Below, piece by piece: positions 1 to 5,978 of a stretch of DNA of 5,978 nt. The translations under genes and the position numbers were made by a program. The notes below the pieces were generated by a model. The model searched no databases, was not told where the DNA came from, and was given only the letters and a program-made list of their open reading frames with translations. The stretch is from QAMX01 sp003149835 (GTDB lineage Bacteria; Bacillota; Clostridia; Oscillospirales; QAMX01), in NCBI GenBank assembly GCA_959600635.1, contig CAUGMN010000095.1, positions 1 to 5,978 on the forward strand, in the 5' to 3' direction. How positions within the stretch are numbered: the first letter of the stretch is position 1; each line of letters starts with the position of its first letter.

Positions 1-41
1 CCTTATCCTTCTACCTTTTTTATTCAACTGTCCAATATCTA

Positions 42-55
42 TTGTACTCTTACAA
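42..55. repeat. Short inverted repeat TTGTA-N4-TACAA, possible operator
   Basis: A perfect 5-bp inverted repeat with a 4-bp spacer (TTGTA, CTCT, TACAA) lies in the AT-rich region about 30 bp upstream of the -35 box of the smc promoter. The symmetry resembles a binding site for a dimeric helix-turn-helix regulator, but I cannot assign it to a named regulator. Five-base arms arise by chance fairly often, so this is a weak call. Confidence 0.25.
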
Positions 56-68
56 CGGCAGTGGAAAT

Positions 69-98
69 CCCGCTCTGCAACCGCTTGCCAACAGCGGG
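69..98. repeat. Inverted repeat CCCGCT...AGCGGG flanking the -35 box
   Basis: CCCGCT at 69-74 is the exact reverse complement of AGCGGG at 93-98, with an 18-nt interval that contains the TTGCCA -35 hexamer. An alternative pairing is CCGCT (81-85) with AGCGG (93-97) around a 7-nt loop. A regulator bound here would cover the -35 element. There is no T-run immediately after it (it is followed by TAAAAATGG), so it does not look like a terminator for an upstream gene. An operator role is inference only. Confidence 0.3.
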
Positions 99-113
99 TA
101 AAAATGGTATAAT
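85..113 (+). promoter_or_regulatory. SigA/sigma-70-type promoter for the smc operon
   Basis: A -35 hexamer TTGCCA (85-90; consensus TTGACA with one mismatch) is separated by exactly 17 bp from a perfect -10 TATAAT (108-113). The -10 is preceded by TGG at 105-107, which gives an extended -10 (TGN) element. The expected transcription start is about position 120, on an A. This would give an untranslated leader of roughly 105 nt before the smc GTG. The match and spacing are close to ideal for a housekeeping promoter. It is the only strong promoter I see, so it probably drives smc, ftsY, rph and rdgB together. Confidence 0.85.
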
Positions 114-119
114 AAAATG

Positions 120-225
120 AAATAAATCCATGTGAATGATTTTTGTTTGAAATCGCGGTTTTCCGGGTACAAGCGCGGCGCCGCGGCTTCTATTGATTTT
201 TCTGTATTTAGGTGGAATCGACGGC
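120..225 (+). other. Predicted 5' leader of the smc mRNA
   Basis: This is the stretch between the predicted transcription start and the smc GTG. It begins AT-rich and then includes a GC-rich patch with a perfect 12-bp palindrome CGCGGCGCCGCG (174-185). CGCGG at 154-158 can also pair with CCGCG at 181-185. No known riboswitch, T-box or protein leader signature is recognisable. The only small reading frames beginning with ATG are trivial (ATG-TGA at 130-135 and a four-codon frame at 136-150). The 5' boundary depends on the promoter call. Confidence 0.45.
210..215 (+). promoter_or_regulatory. smc ribosome binding site, sets GTG start
   Basis: AGGTGG lies 10 nt upstream of the GTG at 226. The in-frame TTG at 193 has no comparable purine-rich sequence in front of it, and starting there would place this Shine-Dalgarno inside the coding region. 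The site therefore supports the GTG. Confidence 0.75.
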
Positions 226-3200
226 GTGTATTTAAAATCACTCGAACTGTACGGCTTTAAATCCTTCCCCGATCGGGTCAGAATCGACTTCGGTTCAGGA
301 ATGACCGGAATTGTCGGGCCGAACGGCAGCGGAAAATCGAATATCTCCGACGCGATCCGGTGGGTGCTGGGCGAGCAGTCGTCGAAAATGCTGCGCGGCA
401 ACAAAACCGAGGACGTCGTGTTCAGCGGCACGGAGAAGCGCAAGCCGCTCGGCCTTGCCGAGGTCTCGCTCGTCTTTGACAACACGGCCCGCTTTTTGAA
501 AAGCGAGGCGGACGAAGTGACGATCACGCGCCGCTACTATCTTTCGGGTGAAAGCGAGTACCGGATCAACAAAAGGCAGGTGCGGCTGCGCGACGTGCGC
601 GAACTGTTTATGGACACCGGCCTCGGGCGGGACGGATATTCCGTCATTGGGCAAGGCAAAATAGACGAGATCCTGTCGCAGAAAAGCGAGGACCGGCGCG
701 AAATTTTCGAGGAAGCCGCCGGGATCTCCAAATATCGCGCCCGCAAAGAGGAAGCCGGACGCAAGCTGGCCGACGCCGCTGAAAATCTGACGCGCCTCGC
801 CGATATCGTTTCCGAGCTGGAAGTGCAGATCGCGCCGCTGGAAAAAAAGGCGGCGCGCGCGGCGGCGTACCTTCTGCTGCACGACGAGCTGCGCGATCTG
901 GAAACGGACGTGTGGTGCGAGCGCTTGGAGGAGCTGAAAAGCCTCCTGACCAAGACGGCGGGCAGCCTGAAAATCTGCGAGACGATGCTTGGGGAATCAA
1001 AGCTGTCGCTGGAAAAGCTGTACGCCGAGTCGGAGACGCTCTCCGAGGAAATCGGCGACGGCGACCGCCGCGCCGAAGCGCTTCGCCAATCCCTGCGCGA
1101 ACTGGAAGCGAAGCTTGCGGCCGAGGACAGCGCGGCGGCGGCGGCCGAAGCGACGATTGAACAGCTGCGCGCCCAAAAGGAGCGGCTGAAACGCGAGCTG
1201 TCCGCGCGCGAGGATATGGGCGCTGCGCTTGAAAAGCAACTGGCTGAGCGCCGTGCGGAGCTGGACGGCGCTGAGGAACAGACAAACGAATGCAAAGCCG
1301 AGCTGACGGCGCTTTATGAGCAGAGCGCAGGTCTGGCCAAGGATATGGACGATTCAGGGCGGCAGCTCGACGGGCTGCGGGCGATGGAGACGACTGCGCG
1401 GATGAATCTCGCCGACGCGCAGAACGCCCGCGCCGCCGCACAGACTTTGAAAGGCGAATTGGAGCAGCGTTTAAAAGAGGAAAAGGAAACGCTCGCCGCA
1501 GCCGAGGCGGAACGCGCCGTGGAGTCGGCGCAGGCCGAGGCCATCGCCGAGCGTTTGACCGCGCAACAGCAAAAGCTGGACGGTCTTTGCAATACGCTAA
1601 GCGGCTATCGGCTGATTTTACAGCGCCGCGAGGAGGCGTTCCGTCAGGCCGGCGACGAAAAGATCCGCCTGACGATGGAAACCAGCAATCTCGCTTCGCG
1701 CCGCAAAATGCTGGCCGATTTGCAGCGCGATTACGAAGGGTATTCCAAAGCGGTCAAGACGCTGATGCACCTGCATGCGCGCGGAGCCATGCCCGGTCTG
1801 TGCGGCACGGTCGGAGAACTGGTCGGCGTCGATTCGGAACACGCGCTGGCCATTGAAACCGCGCTCGGCGCGGCTCTGCAAAATGTCGTCACAAAGACCG
1901 ACGACGACGCCAAGGAAGCGATTGAATATCTGAAACGCAACGACGCGGGGCGCGCCACCTTTTTGCCGGTCAACGCGGTGCGCGGAGGCGTGCTGCAAGA
2001 GGCGGGGCTCGATTCCGAGCCGGGGTTTGTCGGCGTCGCCGTAGACCTGTGTGCCTTTGAGCCGGAATACCGCGGCGTTTTTAACTCGTTGCTCGGCCGG
2101 ACCGCCGTGTTCGAGCGGCTGGACTCCGCCGTTCGGACGGCGCGGAAGCGCGGCCACCGCTTCCGCATTGTGACGCTCGACGGACAGGTGATCAGCGCCG
2201 GCGGCGCGATGACGGGCGGCAGCGTCGGCCGCAACACCGGCATTCTGTCTCGCGCCAACGAGATCCGCGCGCTGGAAGAAAAATTGCAGGCGCTGGCGGA
2301 ACAGAAAAAACAGGCGGAAGCCCGCGTTGGAGAAGCCGAGCGCTTATTAAAGGAGATCCGCTATCAGTCGGAGACCGCCGAAGGCGAAAAACGCGCGGCC
2401 GAAGATCAGCTGCTCTCTCTGCGGCTGGCGGCCGAGCAGCAGGAGCGCTCCTTGAACGCGGTGGATGAGAAGATCCGCGCTTTGACCGAAAACGGCGGGC
2501 GCACGGGCCAGCGGCTCGACGAGTTGACGAATCAGACGGAAGCGCTCGACCGCCGCATTGCCGAATGTACCGAGGAGGCGGCGGAGCTGCGCGGCCGGGC
2601 CGAGAAGCTGGCCGGCGCGCAGACGGATACGGAGCGGCGGCGCGATACGCTTGCGGAGAAAATTACGGAGCAGCGGGTGCGGCTCGCCTCGCTGGAAACA
2701 CAAGCCGCTTCTCTTCGCTCGGCGGTCGATACGTTAATCGCACAGCTGCGGACCGCCCATTCGGACCGGCAAGCCGTTCGAGAGGAAATAAACTCGATCG
2801 AGCGCCGCAGACAGGAGCTGACAACAGAAACCGCCGCGCGCGAAACAGCGCGCGCCGGATTGAAAAAGCAGATTCAGGAAATCGAAGCGGAGACGGCCGC
2901 GCTGGTTCGGGAGCGGCTTGACCGCGAGGCGCGCAAAACCGCGGCGGACGCGAGCGCCCGCGCGGCTTCCGAAAAGGTCATCGAACTGGAACGCGAATAC
3001 ACGCGGCTGGAAAACGCCGTCAACGACGCGGAGCAGGAACAGACGCGGATCTGCGGGCAGATGTGGGAGAGCTACGAGCTGACGCCAGGCGAGGCGGCGG
3101 CCCGCGCAAAGCCGGTTGAAAACAAAGCGCAGTCGCAGCGGCGGATCGCCGAACTCAAATCAAAAAAGCGCGCCCTTGGCGACGTGGATACCGGCGCGAT

Positions 3201-3807
3201 CGACGAGCTGAACCAGGTCAAGGAACGCTACGCCTATCTGACGGCGCAGCAGAACGATCTGGAAAAATCCTCGCGGGAGCTGACGGAATTGATCGACGGC
3301 ATTACCGACGAGATGAAGACGCTCTTTGAAAAGACCTTCGACGAAATTAACGATTCTTTCGGCACGGTTTTCCGAGAGATCTTCGGCGGCGGCCGGGCGG
3401 AGCTGATGCTCGCCGACAGGAGCGACGTGCTGAACTGCGGCATTGAAATTCACGTTCAGCCGCCCGGAAAGAGCCTGAAATTTTTGAGCCTGCTCTCCGG
3501 AGGCGAAAAAGCGCTCGTCGCCATTGCGCTCTATTTCTCAATCCTGCGCATTCGACCGTCGCCGTTCTGTGTGCTGGACGAGATCGACGCGGCCCTCGAC
3601 GAGCAGAATGTGGCGCGCTTTGCGGCTTATCTGAATCGTTTTTCGGACAGGACGCAGTTTATCCTGATCACGCACCGCCGCGGGACGATGGAAATGGCGG
3701 ACAAAATTTACGGCATCACCATGCAGGAGCAGGGAATTTCCAAGGTCATCCCGCTCGACATGGCCGAGGTGGAGAAGCGCTTCATGAAAAACGGCTCGGC
3801 CGGATAA
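226..3807 (+). CDS. smc: Chromosome segregation ATPase SMC (condensin core subunit)
   Basis: This is the SMC subunit of bacterial condensin (SMC-ScpA-ScpB), a DNA-binding ATPase that extrudes or entraps DNA loops to compact and segregate the nucleoid. Starting at GTG 226 it is 1193 aa, close to the B. subtilis length, and opens with the family-typical MYLKSLELYGFKSF. The N-terminal head (about 1-165) carries Walker A GPNGSGKSN (Lys37), the conserved Arg57 finger and the Q-loop at Gln143. A coiled-coil arm (about 170-505), rich in Glu, Ala, Arg, Leu and Lys, leads to the hinge (about 515-665), which ends near GGAMTGGS. The return coiled coil runs to about 1030. The C-terminal head has the signature LSGGEK (Ser1091), Walker B VLDEID (Asp1118, Glu1119), the D-loop and the switch His1150 in ITHRRGT. 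All catalytic residues are present. It is the first gene of the operon and lies 25 bp before ftsY. An upstream in-frame TTG at 193 would add 11 atypical residues. Confidence 0.97.
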   Translation: MYLKSLELYGFKSFPDRVRIDFGSGMTGIVGPNGSGKSNISDAIRWVLGEQSSKMLRGNKTEDVVFSGTEKRKPLGLAEVSLVFDNTARFLKSEADEVTITRRYYLSGESEYRINKRQVRLRDVRELFMDTGLGRDGYSVIGQGKIDEILSQKSEDRREIFEEAAGISKYRARKEEAGRKLADAAENLTRLADIVSELEVQIAPLEKKAARAAAYLLLHDELRDLETDVWCERLEELKSLLTKTAGSLKICETMLGESKLSLEKLYAESETLSEEIGDGDRRAEALRQSLRELEAKLAAEDSAAAAAEATIEQLRAQKERLKRELSAREDMGAALEKQLAERRAELDGAEEQTNECKAELTALYEQSAGLAKDMDDSGRQLDGLRAMETTARMNLADAQNARAAAQTLKGELEQRLKEEKETLAAAEAERAVESAQAEAIAERLTAQQQKLDGLCNTLSGYRLILQRREEAFRQAGDEKIRLTMETSNLASRRKMLADLQRDYEGYSKAVKTLMHLHARGAMPGLCGTVGELVGVDSEHALAIETALGAALQNVVTKTDDDAKEAIEYLKRNDAGRATFLPVNAVRGGVLQEAGLDSEPGFVGVAVDLCAFEPEYRGVFNSLLGRTAVFERLDSAVRTARKRGHRFRIVTLDGQVISAGGAMTGGSVGRNTGILSRANEIRALEEKLQALAEQKKQAEARVGEAERLLKEIRYQSETAEGEKRAAEDQLLSLRLAAEQQERSLNAVDEKIRALTENGGRTGQRLDELTNQTEALDRRIAECTEEAAELRGRAEKLAGAQTDTERRRDTLAEKITEQRVRLASLETQAASLRSAVDTLIAQLRTAHSDRQAVREEINSIERRRQELTTETAARETARAGLKKQIQEIEAETAALVRERLDREARKTAADASARAASEKVIELEREYTRLENAVNDAEQEQTRICGQMWESYELTPGEAAARAKPVENKAQSQRRIAELKSKKRALGDVDTGAIDELNQVKERYAYLTAQQNDLEKSSRELTELIDGITDEMKTLFEKTFDEINDSFGTVFREIFGGGRAELMLADRSDVLNCGIEIHVQPPGKSLKFLSLLSGGEKALVAIALYFSILRIRPSPFCVLDEIDAALDEQNVARFAAYLNRFSDRTQFILITHRRGTMEMADKIYGITMQEQGISKVIPLDMAEVEKRFMKNGSAG
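2831..2858. repeat. GC-rich imperfect hairpin within smc
   Basis: Arms at 2831-2841 and 2848-2858 are complementary over 10 of 11 positions, with a single C/C mismatch (2834/2855), around the 6-nt loop GAAACA. The DNA encodes part of the C-terminal coiled coil, where the peptide ETAAR-ETARA is itself a near repeat. No T-run follows on the + strand, so it is not an intrinsic terminator for the operon. It may simply reflect GC-rich Ala/Arg codons. Confidence 0.5.
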
Positions 3808-3817
3808 AACAGACCGC

Positions 3818-3825
3818 GGAAGGGG
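3818..3825 (+). promoter_or_regulatory. ftsY ribosome binding site, sets ATG start
   Basis: GGAAGGGG sits in the 25-bp smc-ftsY gap, 7 nt before the ATG at 3833. The in-frame TTG at 3827 is only 1 nt downstream of this site, too close for normal initiation, so ATG 3833 is preferred and the protein begins MGFFEKIKQG. Confidence 0.8.
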
Positions 3826-3832
3826 TTTGAAC

Positions 3833-4759
3833 ATGGGATTTTTTGAAAAGATAAAGCAGGGGCTGAAAAAAACAAAGGACAGTATCGGCGCGATGCTGTC
3901 AAGCATTTTCTCCGGCCGCCGCGTCGACGAGGAGCTGATGGACGAGCTGGAAGAGGCGCTCATCCTCGCCGACCTCGGCGTAGAGTGTACGGAACGCGTT
4001 ATGACCGAACTGCGCGCGCGCATCCGCGAAAAACGCATTGAAGAATCGGAACAGGTGCGCGACGAGCTCCGCGATATTCTCAAAGGCATTCTCGCCGGCT
4101 GCGGCGGCGCGCTCAAACTCGATACAAGCCCGTCCGTCGTGCTTGTCATCGGCGTCAACGGCGTCGGAAAGACGACGACGATCGGAAAAATCGCCGGCCA
4201 GCTCGCCGCGAACGGCAAGAGCGTCCTCTTAGCCGCGGGCGATACGTTCCGCGCGGCCGCGGCGGAGCAGCTCGGGATCTGGGCGCAGCGCTCCGGCGCG
4301 GCGATCATCGCGCGCGGAGAGGGCGCCGACCCGGCCTCCGTAATCTTCGACGCGATCCAGTCCGGCAAGGCGCGCGGCAGCGACGTCATCATCTGCGACA
4401 CGGCAGGGCGGCTGCACAATAAATCCAACCTGATGAACGAGCTGGCGAAAATCGACCGGATCATCAGCCGCGAGCTGCCGGACGCCGACAAGGAGGTTCT
4501 GCTCGTGATCGACGCGACGACAGGGCAGAACGGCCTGATTCAGGCAAACGAGTTTAAAAACGTCGCCGGCGTGACCGGGCTGGTGCTCACTAAGCTCGAC
4601 GGCACGGCCAAAGGCGGCATTGCCGTCGCCATCGCCGCCTCGTGCGGTCTGCCGATCCGCTATGTCGGCGTCGGAGAGCAGATGGACGATTTGATGCCGT
4701 TCGACGCCGGACAGTTTGTCGACGCGCTGATAGAAGGAGGCGGAACACATGCGGTATAA
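3833..4759 (+). CDS. ftsY: Signal recognition particle receptor FtsY (SRP GTPase)
   Basis: FtsY is the membrane-associated receptor that pairs with the SRP GTPase Ffh to deliver ribosomes translating membrane proteins to the Sec translocon. The 308-aa product starts with a short basic, amphipathic helix (MGFFEKIKQGLKKTKDSIGAML, residues 1-22, split here only by description) suited to lipid contact. There is no acidic A domain of the E. coli type, as is common in Gram-positives. The helical N domain (about 25-95) contains the ALILADLGVE stretch. The G domain shows G1 GVNGVGKTTT (107-116), the SRP-GTPase insertion-box region DTFRAAAAEQL (137-147), G3 DTAGR (189-193), G4 TKLD (253-256) and the closing GVGEQMDDL (279-287). 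All nucleotide-binding motifs are intact. Ffh shares the NG core but has an extra C-terminal M domain, which is absent here. The gene follows smc closely and its 3' end overlaps rph by 11 bp, so the four genes are probably cotranscribed. Confidence 0.97.
   Translation: MGFFEKIKQGLKKTKDSIGAMLSSIFSGRRVDEELMDELEEALILADLGVECTERVMTELRARIREKRIEESEQVRDELRDILKGILAGCGGALKLDTSPSVVLVIGVNGVGKTTTIGKIAGQLAANGKSVLLAAGDTFRAAAAEQLGIWAQRSGAAIIARGEGADPASVIFDAIQSGKARGSDVIICDTAGRLHNKSNLMNELAKIDRIISRELPDADKEVLLVIDATTGQNGLIQANEFKNVAGVTGLVLTKLDGTAKGGIAVAIAASCGLPIRYVGVGEQMDDLMPFDAGQFVDALIEGGGTHAV
4735..4740 (+). promoter_or_regulatory. rph ribosome binding site inside ftsY
   Basis: A perfect AGGAGG lies within the last codons of ftsY, 8 nt before the rph ATG at 4749. 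Because the site and the start codon are both translated as ftsY, terminating ribosomes pass over them, which makes translational coupling of rph to ftsY likely. Confidence 0.85.
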
Positions 4760-5462
4760 CGGCAGACGCGCGGACGAGCCGCGTCCGCTTCGCTTTACGG
4801 TCGGTTACTGTGAATATCCGGCCGGGAGCGTACTCGTAGAGACAGGCAAGACGCGCGTTTTATGCAACGCCACAGTCGAGGCGCGCGTGCCGCCCTACAT
4901 GTTCGGAAGCGGCAAGGGCTGGGTCACGGCTGAGTATTCCATGCTGCCCGCGGCGACGAAGGAGCGCACGCGCCGCGACATTCAGAATATGAAGCTGTCG
5001 CCGCGCAGCGCCGAAATTCAGCGGCTGATCGGCCGTTCGCTCCGCAGCGTGACGGATCTGGCGCTGCTCGACGGACTGACGATAACCGTGGACTGCGACG
5101 TCTTGCAGGCTGACGGCGGCACGCGGACAGCGTCGATCACCGGCGGCTATCTGGCGCTTTGGCTCGCCTGCGAAGCGCTGCGGCGCGACGGGCGGCTGCC
5201 CGCCAATCCGCTCCGCGGCGAGGTGGCCGCGGTTTCCGCAGGCATTGTGGACGGGGAGATTCTCTTAGACCTCGATTACTCGGAGGACAGCCGCGCCGAG
5301 GCGGACTTTAATATGGTCATGACGGCGGACGGCGACATCGTCGAGTTACAGGGGACGGGCGAAGAGCGTCCGTTTACGCAGGCGGAGCTGGCGCGGATGC
5401 TCGCGCTCGGCCAGAAGGGGATTGCCGAAATTTGCAGGATAAGGCGGGAATACATGTGCTGA
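4749..5462 (+). CDS. rph: Ribonuclease PH (tRNA nucleotidyltransferase)
   Basis: RNase PH is a phosphate-dependent 3'-to-5' exoribonuclease that trims the 3' ends of tRNA precursors and other structured RNAs; family members form a hexameric ring in the cytoplasm. The 237-aa product has the normal full length. Family landmarks in order are GYCEYPAGSVLVETGKTRVL near the N terminus, GKGWVTAEYSMLPAAT, the RSAEIQRLIGRSLRS segment with Arg86, VDCDVLQADGGTRTASITG with Thr125-Arg126 (phosphate-binding pair in E. coli numbering), and LDLDYSEDSRAEADFN with Asp180 and Asp186 as the likely metal-binding acids. VELQGTGEERPF and the helix ELARMLALGQKGI follow. Nothing essential is missing. PNPase contains related domains but is far longer. 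The ATG at 4749 follows a perfect AGGAGG and overlaps ftsY; the stop overlaps the start of rdgB. rph beside rdgB is a common bacterial pairing. Confidence 0.97.
   Translation: MRYNGRRADEPRPLRFTVGYCEYPAGSVLVETGKTRVLCNATVEARVPPYMFGSGKGWVTAEYSMLPAATKERTRRDIQNMKLSPRSAEIQRLIGRSLRSVTDLALLDGLTITVDCDVLQADGGTRTASITGGYLALWLACEALRRDGRLPANPLRGEVAAVSAGIVDGEILLDLDYSEDSRAEADFNMVMTADGDIVELQGTGEERPFTQAELARMLALGQKGIAEICRIRREYMC
5441..5448 (+). promoter_or_regulatory. rdgB ribosome binding site, sets GTG start
   Basis: AAGGCGGG lies in the last rph codons, 7 nt before the GTG at 5456. No ATG in this frame is near the conserved N-terminal ATNN motif. An in-frame TTG at 5432 lies upstream but would put this Shine-Dalgarno-like site inside the gene. 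Confidence 0.6.
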
Positions 5463-5978
5463 AAGAGATCGTCGCGGCCACAAATAACGCCGGCAAGCTG
5501 GCGGAGTTCCGCGCCATTTTGGAACCGTTGGGGTTTGCGGTCGTATCGATGGCGGAAGCCGGTATATGCGTGGATCCGGAAGAAACGGGCGAGACTTTTT
5601 CTGAGAACGCGCGGATCAAGGCGGCAGCCGCGGCCGCGGCCGCGGGGATGCCCGCGCTCGCCGACGATTCCGGGCTGTGCGTAGACGCGCTCGGCGGCGC
5701 GCCCGGCGTCTATACCGCCCGCTTTGGCGGAGAGATTCCGCAGGCGGCGAAAAACGCGCTGCTGCTGGAAAAGCTCGCGGAAACCGCCGATCCCGACCGG
5801 ACGGCGCGCTTTGTTTCCGCCGTCTGCCTGGCGCTGCCGGACGGCGCGTGCATAGAGGCTGAGGGCGTATGCGAAGGGTCGATTCTATTAGCGCCGCGCG
5901 GCGGCAACGGCTTTGGATATGACCCGATTTTCGCGGATGCGTTGGGTCGCTCTTTCGGCGAATTGCCGCCGGAAGAGA
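5456..5978 (+). CDS. rdgB: XTP/dITP diphosphatase (RdgB/HAM1 family), 3' truncated by window
   Basis: This house-cleaning enzyme hydrolyses dITP, ITP and XTP to monophosphates and pyrophosphate, keeping deaminated purines out of DNA and RNA. The frame is open from GTG 5456 to the window end, giving 174 codons. The translation begins MLKEIVAATNNAGKLAEF, where T9-N10-N11 and K14 form the family nucleotide-binding start. It continues with the ETFSENA segment (46-52), LADDSGLCVDALGGAPGVYTARF (68-90, with Asp70/Asp71 as likely metal and catalytic acids) and PRGGNGFGYDPIF (147-159). The family is usually about 190-205 aa, so roughly 20-25 residues, including the expected C-terminal SHR motif, lie outside the window. 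An unusual run of eight alanines (56-63) comes from a tandem DNA repeat. The start overlaps the rph stop by 7 bp, which suggests translational coupling. The start codon is less certain than the identity. Confidence 0.94.
   Translation, partial: MLKEIVAATNNAGKLAEFRAILEPLGFAVVSMAEAGICVDPEETGETFSENARIKAAAAAAAAGMPALADDSGLCVDALGGAPGVYTARFGGEIPQAAKNALLLEKLAETADPDRTARFVSAVCLALPDGACIEAEGVCEGSILLAPRGGNGFGYDPIFADALGRSFGELPPEE
5628..5645. repeat. Perfect triple tandem repeat of CCGCGG inside rdgB
   Basis: Three exact copies of the palindromic hexamer CCGCGG lie head to tail (5628-5633, 5634-5639, 5640-5645), making an 18-bp perfect palindrome. In the rdgB frame it encodes part of the eight-alanine run at residues 56-63, just before the GMPALADDSG active-site segment. 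Gain or loss of one copy would change the protein by two alanines without shifting the frame. Confidence 0.9.

Noticed and set aside
69..104. Possible intrinsic terminator for an upstream gene
   Set aside because: The CCCGCT/AGCGGG stem has a large 18-nt loop and is followed by TAAAAATGG on the + strand rather than a T-run. It also overlaps the -35 box.
130..150. Start-stop ATGTGA and a four-codon frame in the smc leader
   Set aside because: These are too short and lack Shine-Dalgarno support. They probably occur by chance in AT-rich sequence.
1131..1146. GCG-rich stretch encoding five alanines in the SMC coiled coil
   Set aside because: It is a short run in an alanine-rich coiled coil with mixed codons at the edges, and is ordinary for GC-rich DNA.
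537..1441. Long overlapping minus-strand frames (252 and 265 codons) opposite the smc 5' part
   Set aside because: Both lie entirely under the SMC head and first coiled coil, have low-complexity Ser/Arg/Ala composition and overlap each other. They are by-products of GC-rich codon usage.
1618..2258. Minus-strand frames opposite the SMC hinge
   Set aside because: The + strand encodes a clear hinge with intact GGAMTGGS wording, and the antisense products have no recognisable motif.
3538..4491. 317-codon open frame on the minus strand opposite the smc 3' end and ftsY
   Set aside because: It is antisense to strongly conserved SMC and FtsY motifs, is rich in Ser, Arg, Pro and Ala as expected of a GC-rich shadow frame, spans two real genes and shows no recognisable domain.
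1..5978. Mobile elements, CRISPR arrays, tRNA/rRNA genes, defence or other accessory systems
   Set aside because: Nearly all of the window is accounted for by four intact or edge-truncated housekeeping genes. I saw no transposase, repeat-spacer pattern, attachment site or RNA gene signature.

Overview
The window reads as a core chromosomal segment of a GC-rich, low-copy-number Gram-positive lineage. The best guess is a member of the class Clostridia, perhaps the Oscillospiraceae/Ruminococcaceae. Three things point there: smc is followed directly by ftsY (a Firmicutes arrangement), FtsY lacks a long acidic N-terminal A domain, and the SMC post-hinge and ATPase-head wording looks clostridial. 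Coding DNA is GC-rich, while the promoter region is AT-rich. The taxon call is inference from protein style, not from a search.

Layout: positions 1-225 hold no gene. They contain a near-consensus SigA/sigma-70-type promoter with an extended -10 (85-113), two short inverted repeats that could be operators, and a leader of about 105 nt. Four genes follow on the + strand with almost no spacing: smc (226-3807, GTG start), ftsY (3833-4759, after a 25-bp gap), rph (4749-5462, overlapping ftsY by 11 bp) and the XTP/dITP diphosphatase gene rdgB (from 5456, GTG start, overlapping rph by 7 bp and cut by the window end at 174 codons). No terminator or internal promoter is evident between the genes, so they are probably one transcript, with each gene led by its own Shine-Dalgarno sequence.

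How they fit together: SMC organises and segregates chromosomes, FtsY is the membrane receptor for the signal recognition particle, RNase PH trims RNA 3' ends, and the RdgB-type enzyme removes non-canonical purine nucleotides. These are housekeeping functions with no direct biochemical link. The operon joins two modules often seen separately in Firmicutes, smc-ftsY and rph-rdgB.

I found no mobile element, CRISPR array, RNA gene, defence system or evident novel system. The points worth a second look are modest: the promoter and operator architecture, a translationally coupled four-gene run, a perfect triple CCGCGG tandem repeat inside rdgB, and a strong GC hairpin inside smc.
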